Positions 42,701 to 54,700 of a stretch of DNA of 64,000 bases are shown here, in pieces. This stretch comes from Temnopleurus reevesii. Lineage: Eukaryota > Echinodermata > Echinoidea > Temnopleuroida > Temnopleuridae. How positions within the stretch are numbered: position 1 is the stretch's first letter; the number at the start of each line of letters is the position of its first letter. Both the position numbers and the translations under genes were made by a program. The stretch is from contig BQKZ01000451.1 of the NCBI GenBank assembly GCA_036244855.1, positions 76,496 to 140,495 on the forward strand, in the 5' to 3' direction. The notes under the pieces were generated by a model. It was not told the DNA's origin, searched no databases, and saw only the letters and a program-made list of their open reading frames with translations.

Positions 42701-45700
42701 TTGAATTTGCTTCCTTGTGCTGGGTAAACACATTGCTACATGTACATGTATACCAGAGCTGCCAACCTGAAAATTCACATTTCAGGGAGATTTTACCATG
42801 AAATCAGGGAGATCCTTCTCTTTAACACACAGTCCAATGGAGGAAATCAATGTATGAATCAGGAAGATTGCTGAAAATCTGACATCTCCCACTAAAACAT
42901 CAGCTAATTTTCAGGAAGTATACTGTTTGATTAGGGAGACTTGGCAGCTCTGGTATACTACCATAGAGAAAAAAACAGAAACATATTTACACAAAACAAC
43001 TTGCTTGGATGAAGGATATGGACACAAAGGAAACATCCCTTTATTCTCAAACAAACTAATGGTACATTAATGGAATATTATAAGAGGTGTATGAATATCA
43101 GAAATAAATGAATAACTAAAGAGAAAATAAGTATCTGTAATCCATTGATGACACTTGCTTCCTTGCTCCATGAATTGGTCACAGTTTGCTCCAGAGAAAG
43201 AAACTATACAAAGCACCAAGATGAAGGATTTGAACATCAAGTATCTGAGCATCAAGCATATAACGCTAACTGTCTATCTGATATGCACACAGTGGTAAAT
43301 GCCATGATGAAGCAGAGATTTAGTTTTCATCAATTATGGTAATACTCTGCAAATCTATGTCACTAAAACTTATAATCCAGTTTGAGATGAAAATCTACAA
43401 CAAATATTCTTCCTTCTTATGAAGAAGGAATTATTGTTTGCTAATAAATAGCTCATGATAATTGGAATCTTGAATTATTCCCTTCATTCAAAATAGACAA
43501 TAGGGTTTCATTTCAACCATGATAACAATGTAGAAAAAAAAACTCACCCGCCCCCCGAAAAAAAGAGAGAATAAAACATCTTTGAAAACTTTGGGGTACG
43601 AGCCATGCCATAAGGCAGGGTACTACAAATATGTGAAAATATATATGTATATTCTGTAAGTTACATTAAGACATTCCTTTTTATTTTCTTCCTGTGAGGC
43701 AATCCCAAATCAAAGTTTCCATATAGAGCTCTTGCCTCATTCAATTAACTTAATTTTCTAAATTGTACCTAACTGACATTTTCTAAATGAAATAACAGTT
43801 TAATTCTACTAAAAATATGATGAAGAGTAAAAATCAAGGAAGAGCTTCGGTCCTAAATTCAATCTAATATTACCACACCTGTCCCTTACACTAAACCCAG
43901 ACTACCTTGAGAGACTTGCTTGGGGTTGGCTAAGACCGGCCGGCATGGAGTAAGCGTTAGGGAGTATGGACTGGACGCTCCCTGACGCACCATGCTGGCT
44001 CAGGGGCAGGGGCTTGGTTGCACCATAGGGGTTAACAGGTGCACCTTGAGGGGTGGTAGAGGGGTGCGGGACAGCACCCCCATCTCGGAGCTGGTTCCTC
44101 CATTGGTTGAAGATCTGGGCAGCACCATAGTATTCCTGGACATCCTGGTCCCTGCGTGGGAGGAGCAGGGGTGATTTAAGTTAAGAGGGGTACATATTTT
44201 AGACCCCCAACCTTTCAGACTATAAGAAGGGGGGGGGGGATGAAAAATGACTTATAATTGGATTTTGCAGTACAATCACTAATAATCATAACTCTTAGTG
44301 AAACAACGAGTTTAGAATGACCAAAATATTAACTCTAAATTAATCATGGTTGGGAGGTCTGCATATATGCAGAGTAAAGCAAATTGTAATTTTAAAACTA
44401 ATTGTATAAAAGTTTTAATGGACAGATGTAATTGCTTACTGCACTTAAAGTAAAATATATGTTACTACAATCATGTGCCACTACATAGGTACTTAACATT
44501 TGAATGAATTTGAATGAATTAAATCCTAATTAGTTGCCCATTTATATCCCATGTGTAAATGGTGACAAATGTAGAATAAGCTTTATGAGCACCATCCATT
44601 CATTCCATATTCACTGAAAACATCTTTCAATATTACTCTTAGTTTACTCTCAATCAGGAATCCTCCAAATCAAGTTTTATTAAAATAGTTGTTCCTTCAA
44701 TAATTATAAGGTGCTCAAGAAGTATATTGTACCAAAGTAACTATTTTTAATGTCTGCCTAATCAATAAACATACAAGGGACTTATCATTTATTTGTTATA
44801 CGTCGATGGAATTGCATTTATATTTTCTATTGTCAGACAACACTGTATAATGAAATATTCCTTCAGCAAATATAAAAAGCTCATTTTCATCTAGATTTTG
44901 TGTGAACAATATACAATAAATAGTACAATGTACTGGGGTAGAAAAATACAATACTTAGATTTCAAATGTAACATCCATGGTGGAAATAACAGAATAATTC
45001 ATGTTGATTTTGATGATGATGAAGCAAAACATTGACGGTCAAAATAAAGGCTGGTTTGAAAGTTAATATAACTTGATATGGATGGAGAACAGACAATAAC
45101 GTCAATGCAACCATGATTATAAAAACTGAAATAAAGTTGAGAAGATAAAGGAGAGATGATATTCCTGGAATGGAGAGAAAAGTGGGTGAGAATGTGGTGC
45201 TTCAATAAAATAAATGTAGGTTAAATGGAAATGATTTGAAAACTTCCATAAAAAAGGGTCAAATTACATGAATTTAAAACGATACATATATTCTGAAAGA
45301 TTTGCTTTCAGGCATCTCTCCCTTCCCTCTTTACTCCATCAACGTCTATCTCTTTTCTTTCACCTACATCGCATTCAGTTGACCTACTCTCCGCAAACAA
45401 CTACTGACTTGCTATACAGTGCAGGTAATAACAAAGTTAGATTGATGAACAATGTGATTAAAAAATCAAAGAATACATTTTTGATAACAAATAAAAATTC
45501 AGATTTTGTAATCAAACAGAAATTGCATAAACAGTCAATTAACACAAATCAAAAGCTGTTAGTACAAAAAGAACTTGAACATGCAAAAATAAAAGTGAGG
45601 TAGCTGCACTGTTATTCAGGAAACTTTTTAAATGGTTGCTAAGTAATATTTCTAATAATTGTAAAAAAAAAAAATAAAATCATGATGACATAAATCAAAC

Positions 45701-48700
45701 AATCATAGAATAAAAAATAAAAAAAATAGAACAAAATACAATATGACAAGTATGCAAAACAAGGGTAAGGGTAATAAATCAAAGTGAATGAAAATGTCTG
45801 ATGGCTGTAGACTGAAAATAAAAAATCATAAATAAATCAATACAAATGTTCAACATCCAGTGATGAGAATTGTAGAATGGCTGCACTGACATGAGAAATA
45901 CCTTGAAGAGTAACTTGTGACAATTCCATGCCTTTAAAAATGTTAGAGCAGAAAATAAAGCACATGCAAATTCTTGGATCAACACAATTCATGCATTTTA
46001 GTACTTTGATTGATAAACAAATAAATAAAAGGAAGGATTCATACATGTTACACTGAAAGACTGGTGTCTCTTCAATCATTGTATAATATTCAATCAAGAA
46101 TAGCAAGATTCTCACAAAAAAAACATCAACTGTAACAGCAACACCTGCAAAAATATTTTTCACTGGTACTTTCTATGAGTATCTGTTACCAGTGCAAAGG
46201 TTACACAAATAGCCAAGAAGTATACTTTCTTTCCCCATGTGCTTTTACAGTTAGGTCGTAAATTACAGCATTTTCTAAGTGCAGTAGAATGGATCCATTG
46301 AAAATACCTCAAATTAAAGGAGGAATAACTAATGATGAAGAATTGGGACCAGATTATCATTTAGTTACATCAGGACTGTTATTATATTATATTTCTCCAA
46401 ATTTCCACTCTATTGGGCGACACATTACAATACTAAACAAACCAATGATTCATTTACCTGATCATCCTCTGTCCAGCACTGGTATCGAGTCCACCCCTGT
46501 AACCACTGTGCCTCTGGAATCCAAGCTGAGGTCTATATCCCCCACCGCCACCACCGCCGCCTCCATATCCACGTCCTCCTCCACCATACCCAAGACCACC
46601 TCGACCTCGCCCCCCACCGCGCCCCCCTCTGTACCCGTTGGCATTCAGGAAGTCTTCCGGCTTCAGGACCTTGTCGGGAACTCTGCACAGGTAACAAAAA
46701 ATATTTTATATTAAAGCCTCTATGCGATTGACTTCAGTAATTCGATGGGCTTTAACAGAATCCAAGATTCTGATGCTATCACATTTGTGGACAACTTTTC
46801 ATCCCTATAGTACTGGATCTTATTAAAAGTTTTTAATAACATAATTTAATTTATCAGAACAAAAATGTATAGCCTTCTATTCAACAAAATTTTATTATTT
46901 TTTTATATAAAAAGAAACTACCAAATTTCCTAAATATTCTCCTAGAGCTATTATTACCCAGTTCATTGGATTCAGGCATGGAAGCATACACTGTAGGCAC
47001 ATTTTCCACTCCCTTGGGAGTGTCTGAGAAGGGCACCTTCAAGGCCTACATTCATGTAGTGCAGTGCAGTGCTGCTTGATAATATCCTGTGGATTTTCCC
47101 CTTTTTTCTTATGTTTGGACATCATATGGATATGCAGTACTTATTGGCATTATCGTTAAAACCTCTGGGATGCCCTTGGATGATTTTGTGTTTGATTCAG
47201 GCACAGAAGCATACACTGTAGGAACATTTTCCACTCCCTTGGGAGTGTCAGAGAAGGTCACCTTCCAGGCACTCATTGATAAATTGACAACATTATTGGT
47301 CACTTCCAACCAATCCCAAATCACACCTGGGTAGAGTGCAGCACAATGTGAAAAAAAAATATCTTGTGGAAGTAAATCAATGCAGAGAGTGACATTTGAC
47401 GTAAGAGTTAGAATCACTATGCAAGGACGCTTCCACCAAACATAGAACAACACTTGTGTCAGATTATTAAAAGTCAATCGTGTCATTGAGCTTACAAGAA
47501 TTAATCAAAAAAAATAGCCGGTGAACACACCCATCTCTTTTTAATTAATTGGTCTGTTGCTACACACCCCGGCACAAGGACATAAAAGAAACCCTCTAAA
47601 ACAGCCAGTAGTTTATACATTGATGTAAGTCTTCATTTTCAGCACATACGTCAATAATATCTAAGCATGTATCTCTTGCTTGATATTCAAGATCAGCAAC
47701 TAAATATGAAAGACTAAACTATTATTAAGTATGGATCATTCCTGATCTACGCAATGCAAATAATGCAAATATAGAGAGAATGGTTGCTATTGATACATAA
47801 CTAATAATGAACGGCTTTTATATAGCGCTTATCAACTCTTCATGAAAATGAAGCATTATTACCCTGCATAAAATAAGCACACTTGCCTCTGCCAAGGAAA
47901 AATTCATGTAATTGCGGAAATTCTAACATCGTTAGAAATTAAGATTAAAATTCTACTAGGATCAAAAGCACAAGCACTTTTTGACCTCATCTTAGGATTT
48001 CACTGATTTTTTAACTTTCATTGTTTTTGCCCCTTCAAATAATCTACTCTTTTCTCTCATTGAAGCAAAAATTTAGCCCCTATGAATTTGACCTTTTTCA
48101 GAATGCAAAGTTGCATCTAAATGAAGCATAAAAACTGTGTGATTTTTAGTTCAAATCTAGTATATAACCCACTCTGGGTTGCTTGTGATGTGATTTGTTG
48201 AATGCACTCACAAATCTTCCAACATTTTAAAGCCCTTGGCTCGGCCGAATTCATTCATGGGAGCGTCGTGGTGTAGTGGTTCGGACTCTCGCCTCTTAAC
48301 TAGAGGGTCGGTGGTTCGAATCTCTCCCAGGGCGTTAATTTCCTTCAGCAAGAAATTTACCCATAGTGTGCTGCACTCAACCCAGGTGAGGTGAATGGGT
48401 ACCTGGCAGGAATCTTTATTCCTTGAAATGCCAAGTGCGCTGGTGGCTGCCGGGCTAAAGCCAGGGTAATAAATGCAAAGCACCTTGAGCACTCAGCAAT
48501 GAGAGTGGATACGTGCGCTATATAAATTGCACATATTATTATTATTATCATAATATCCTTCAATCCCAGGTTGGATTGACGTAGAATATAGATCCAGATG
48601 CAGGCCTCCCAACCCATGAAACAGAAAAAGAGAAAAGAAACCACGTTTCCCATAGGACTGTGTAGTAGAATTATCCCCCAAAATAGGAAAACTCTTTAAA

Positions 48701-51700
48701 AATGGCCTTGAAACTCTCTCAAAATAGTTTAAAAAATCATATTCTTTCTTCGGAATTCTCAATGGTTGGGAGGTCAGCAGATGATTGAAAATTACATTCC
48801 ATTTCACTACGGCAGAAATTCTTGTTAAAATTTTTTGTCCACCCCCTCTCAATTACACCCGGGAAAGACAACTTTGCTGAGAAAACTTGATGACAACATC
48901 ATGTTTTATGCTGCTGTGTTAATTTACTTCAGTGAATGACACAATTTGCTTATGTGCTCGATGAGAATAAACCCTAAATTGATAAACAAAATCGCTGAGA
49001 ATTAAAAAACTATAACTTGTACGGATTCAAAAATTGAATGATGATGAGCTCAGATAATGAAAGTTTTTCACACAATAACATTCAATATAATTTTTAATAA
49101 GTATAATGAATTGTGAATTTGAAGTTTATCCTTGAAACAAACTGTCATAAATCATTGAAGACAAAACAAAACTGTAGTGTTTGACTTGTCGAAAATGTAA
49201 GGCACATCAAGTGGCCATTGTAACGTGTAGCACATGCTGAGGCCTTAAAAATATTTTACTCCTGGGATGCTAAATCTTATATTACAAGCAAAAAAAAAGG
49301 CAGAAATCGTACTCTCAACAAAAACTTTGCAAAACACAAATGAAAGTGGGTTACAAATATTTAAAAAAAATATCTTATTTTCTTAATAAGGAAATCATTA
49401 ATTTTCTAGCAAAAAAAATTGTACGAAATGAAATAAAAGATTTTCACTCAAATAAAAAAGGAAAAAATTATAGGAAAATTTGAGAAATACATGTAGCCTG
49501 AAAAGTAATTTTCAGTAAATCAGTAAAATCATTAATATACTTGTGAAATAAAACTTGAAAAGTAATTTTCAGACGTTTTAGGGCTTTTTACTCCATTATA
49601 TTACAGTCTTATTTTCTTCATGGAATCTGGAGAAATAAAAAACAAAACATTTTACGACCGACCGACGCACTTTTAAAGAAAAAGGATCATTCCTGGGCAT
49701 CCTAACAATTTTTTATTTTATTTTATTTCTTTTTTTCTTGGGGGGGGGGGGCCTAAATGGCATGACATAATGACAAAATGATTTTAACGTATTCTTGGTA
49801 AAAACTTACTTTGCTCCTTGTAACCTCTTGGCCTCGAAGATGAAACCCTCGGGGTATTTAGGGTCACGGAATGTTACTCTGGGGAAGGAAAAAAAGAGAG
49901 AAATATAATTCAGTGGTATTATAATGAGACCTACCAAGTTTCCCATATATTGGGTCTTTCTCATGCTCATGTTAAAATTAAAGTGACATTAATTTCTATT
50001 GATTGTCACACATTTGAGACCATTTGATTACATCATTGGCTTTTGAGGATTGATGGTTATTTCACCTATTTAGTTCCCTGACCATTCTCATCTTAGCATA
50101 ATACAATGAATAATTTCATCAAGTTTTTATGTGTCTTGAAGAAGTAAGGTTTAGAAATCTTTCATATCACACCAAAATACAGTGCTTTTATACAGTAGCA
50201 GAACTCAAAAGTTATGTGTAAAATTGATATAATTCAGTTATAATAATTAGATAATTTATATAGCGCAGATACTATATGGATATACTCTACTGCGCTGTGA
50301 TGTTAGGGTCTGTGGATATTGTTACTAAAATAATGCATAAGTTACAAGATTGTCCCGTATTCAAAAGATTTGAACAATTAATGAACACATTGCGATTTTA
50401 ATGAGAAGGGTACAAATATGATCTTCATCTTTAAACTTTGTGGCTGCATTGTGGTCTAATGGTCGACTCATTGGACTGTAAAGAACAGGATCATAGGTCT
50501 TATATTCCTGTTGCAAAAATAATATCCTTTGGCCAAACAGCCTATTAACATTTCTCTAAATCTAGTTTGTATTGGCATTAAAAAGGTTCATCATGGTTAG
50601 TTTAGCAAACATGTGTCTAAAAAGCTGACAATAAGGCTATGGATCCAGTTACCATAGAGCTGCCAACCTCACAAGTCTAAAAATCATATTGCTTTCAGTG
50701 ACAAAATCATATTCTTACTTTCTGCACACTTTCCAACACTGTATCCCAAGCATCTAAAATCCTATTTTGTCCAAGTTTCCTATTGCCATTGAAAAATCCT
50801 TCTAAATAAGCTAAACTCCAATAAGTTGGCAGCTCTATTAACGGGTTAATAATAATTGTGAGGTACTTTCAGCAGTCATGGGGGTGTTGCTACAAAATTG
50901 CAATCAATTTCAAGTTGCAGTTGATCGGAAAGCGCCAATCAAAACCATTGTTTCATGCATATCTTGTCAAAAGTGCAGACAGTGAGAGAGTGAAAATGCA
51001 CGTTCCACTTTCCAGCTGATTTTCAATTGATTTGCAATCAATTACAACTTTCTAGCAACATACCCATAGATTGGTATCATGTTGGTCAATGACTATTTTA
51101 TCATCACCAGTTACTAGAGAAAATACATACCCTAGTACATAGCTCTGAGGAATGTCTTGAAGTTGCGGTACAGGGGATCGATGGAGTCTGTAATGGCAGG
51201 GGAGGATGGGAGAGATAAAAGAAAGAGAATGAGAGACAAGGAAAGTTTGAAAGAAAGAGAAAGAAGGAAGGCAGAGAAGAGAAGGAATGAAAGAGAGACC
51301 GACAAAAAGAAAAAACATAATTATGACCTAGAATTCATAATATCCTGATGAATACTTATCACCATATTCTGAAATATCGTTATGAAATAGAAACAAATTC
51401 TAGAAAGAAACTTATCATATTTATAAACGAGTGAAAAGATATGTTGAACATGTAACAAAAATTGAAATTAAATCATTTTGGAAAGTAATACAATTAAATT
51501 GTGAAATTATGAAATTGAAAATCTTATACATTGAATTTGTTACATGTGGACATTTGAAGTATCAATAAAAATGGATCGGATGATCAAAATGCATTTAACG
51601 CTAGTTTCGCATTGGACATTAGCACGGACTGGCCGACTGAAATATCATTATTAAATTATATCACAAAAAAGAGGTCATTCTACTCACTTTCCAGGCAGTG

Positions 51701-54700
51701 TAACAAACTCATCCTTGCCAATCTTTCCCCTCATACCATTGGCAAGTGAAGGGCACACATCTGTATCTGGTTCAGCCTAATTAGGAAAAAATATTTTAAG
51801 ATGAAAAGATTACCATAAATAGTGAGGCTATCAATCAATCAGATTCAATTCTGTTTCTTCTTAACATTCATCTATCTATCCATACATTCAAACTACATAT
51901 CTCCTCTGTTCAAGACTTATTATCTTATACAGTTTCCTGATTAAGATGAAGAGAGGTTGGTGCTTGTCAACAAACAAGCATTCATTCATCCATGTATGTT
52001 TGTTCATTCATTCATTCTTTCATTCATTTATTCATTCATTCATTCATTCGAACTCTCACCTGTTCAAGACTATCTGTCTCATGAAGTTCCCTGATAAAGT
52101 TGTAGAGAGGATGATGCTTGTTAACAAACAAGCATTCATTCATCCATGCATGTTCAACCACTCATTCATTCTTTCATTCATTCATTCTTCAATTATTCAT
52201 TCAAAATCTCACCATTCAAGACTATTTGTCTCATACAGTTCCCTGATAAAGTTGTAGAGAGGATGATGCTTGCCAACAAACAATCATTCATTCATCCATA
52301 TATGTTCATCCACTCATTCATTCTTTCATTAATTCATTCTTCAATTATTCATTCGAACTCTCACCTATTCAAGACTATTCGAGGTTGTCAACAAAAAATC
52401 AATCAGATTCAATTCTGTTTCTTCTTAACATTCATCTATCTATCCATACATTCAAACTACATATCTCCTCTGTTCAAGACTTATTATCTCATACAGTTTC
52501 CTGATTAAGATAAAGAGAGGGTGGTGCTTGCCAACAAACAAGTATTCATTCATCCATATATGTTCATCCACTCATTCATTCATTCATTCATCTCCCACCT
52601 ATTCCAAACTGTTCCCACATACGAATATATACACACCTACATTAATTAATTCATTAATTCATTCATTCATTCATTCATTCATCTCTCACCTGTTCCAAAC
52701 TGTTCGTCTCATACAGTTCCCTGATGAAGTTATAGAGAGGATGATGCTTGTCAACAAACAAGCATTCATTCATCCATATGTTCATTTGTTTGTTTGTTCG
52801 TTCGTTCGTTCATTCATTAATTAATTCATTCATTCATTCATCTCTCACCTGTTCCAAACTGTTCGTCTCATACAGTTCCCTGATGAAGTTGTAGAGAGGG
52901 TGGTGCTTGCCAACAAACAATCATTCATTCATCCATATGTTCATTCACTCATTCATTCATTCATTCATTCATTCTTCATTCATCCATTCATTCATCTCTC
53001 ACCTGTTCCAAACTGTTTGTCTCATACAGTTCCCTGATGAAGTTATAGAGAGGATGATGCTTGCCAACAAACAATCGATCAGGTCCATTGCTGTTTCTCT
53101 TCCCTTATTTTGAAAAAAAAAAGAAAGAGATGAATAGCGCACTAGGTGTTTCATGAAATTTTTTATCAGTACAAGCCAATCAATATCATCGTTTAATCCA
53201 CATATTCCGGACAGACAGTTTGCCAATCAGAACAAATATTTCAATCTGCCTTTGCCTTGGGAATCATTGAAACTTTTGCACAATATTTCTTTGGAGTGAT
53301 ACATGCGGATAGGTGATAAATAGTCTCCTAGATCTACAATATTGACAGGAAAAAATGAAANGAGAGTGAAAATGCACGTTCCACTTTCCAGCTGATTTTC
53401 AATTGATTTGCAATCAATTACAACTTTCTAGCAACATACCCATAGATTGGTATCATGTTGGTCAATGACTATTTTATCATCACCAGTTACTAGAGAAAAT
53501 ACATACCCTAGTACATAGCTCTGAGGAATGTCTTGAAGTTGCGGTACAGGGGATCGATGGAGTCTGTAATGGCAGGGGAGGATGGGAGAGATAAAAGAAA
53601 GAGAATGAGAGACAAGGAAAGTTTGAAAGAAAGAGAAAGAAGGAAGGCAGAGAAGAGAAGGAATGAAAGAGAGACCGACAAAAAGAAAAAACATAATTAT
53701 GACCTAGAATTCATAATATCCTGATGAATACTTATCACCATATTCTGAAATATCGTTATGAAATAGAAACAAATTCTAGAAAGAAACTTATCATATTTAT
53801 AAACGAGTGAAAAGATATGTTGAACATGTAACAAAAATTGAAATTAAATCATTTTGGAAAGTAATACAATTAAATTGTGAAATTATGAAATTGAAAATCT
53901 TATACATTGAATTTGTTACATGCGGACAATTGAAACATCAATAAAAATGGATCGGATGATCAAAATGCATTTAACGCTAGTTTCGCATTGGACATTAGCA
54001 CGGACTGGCCGACTGAAATATCATTATTAAATTATATCACAAAAAAGAGGTCATTCTACTCACTTTCCAGGCAGTGTAACAAACTCATCCTTGCCAATCT
54101 TTCCCCTCATACCATTGGCAAGTGAAGGGCACACATCTGTATCAGGTTCAGCCTAATTAGGAAAAAATATTTAAGATGAAAAGATTACCATAATTTGTAA
54201 ACATTATAAAATAGTGACAAAACAGTTTTTGCCCCCTTTCATTAGTGCCAATTTAAATTTGAAACACTGTTTACATGCAATGTTGAATTCTAATAAAGTC
54301 ATTCTAAATTTAGATTTTAATATGTTTATCTATCCATCATTACATTCATTTGTTCTTTCAATGTTGATTCATTTATTGATTCATTTAATCAATGATACTT
54401 TCATTTATCTATTCATTCATTGCTTACTTCTTTACTTCATGCAATCATTCATTCATCCCTACTGTTCTAGACTTTTTGTCTCATAGATTTCCCTTACAAA
54501 GTAATAGTGAGACTGGTCCTTGTCAACAAAAAATCAATCAGATTCAATTCTGTTTCTTCTTAACATCAATCAATCTATCCATACATTCACACTAATATCT
54601 CCTCTGTTCAAGACTTATTATCTCATACAGTTTCCTGATTAAGATAAAGAGAGGGTGGTGCTTGCCAACAACAAGCATTCATTCATCCATATATGTCATC

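Larger units (their letters stand above)
46683..49809 (-). other. XRN2 intron between exons 7 and 8
   Basis: A 3.1-kb intron carrying two direct copies of an ~85-bp sequence, a short 'tatagcgctt' repeat end near 47815, a copy of the 17.9-kb dispersed repeat near 47940, and a complete tRNA-derived SINE at 48261-48553. Confidence 0.65.
49879..51130 (-). other. XRN2 intron between exons 6A and 7
   Basis: A 1.25-kb intron with a LINE/SINE 3' tail at 50241-50345, an AGCTGCC foldback at 50649-50840 and a TGTTGCTA foldback at 50881-51066. The last one straddles the start of the duplicated block. Confidence 0.65.
50984..53360. repeat. Duplicated exon 4-6 block, copy A
   Basis: It pairs with 53362-56090. 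From 50984 to about 51790 the two copies are almost identical at an offset near 2376-2378. The minisatellite parts are rearranged. The intron beyond exon 4 (53104-53360 versus 55522-56090) is clearly more diverged. Confidence 0.9.
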
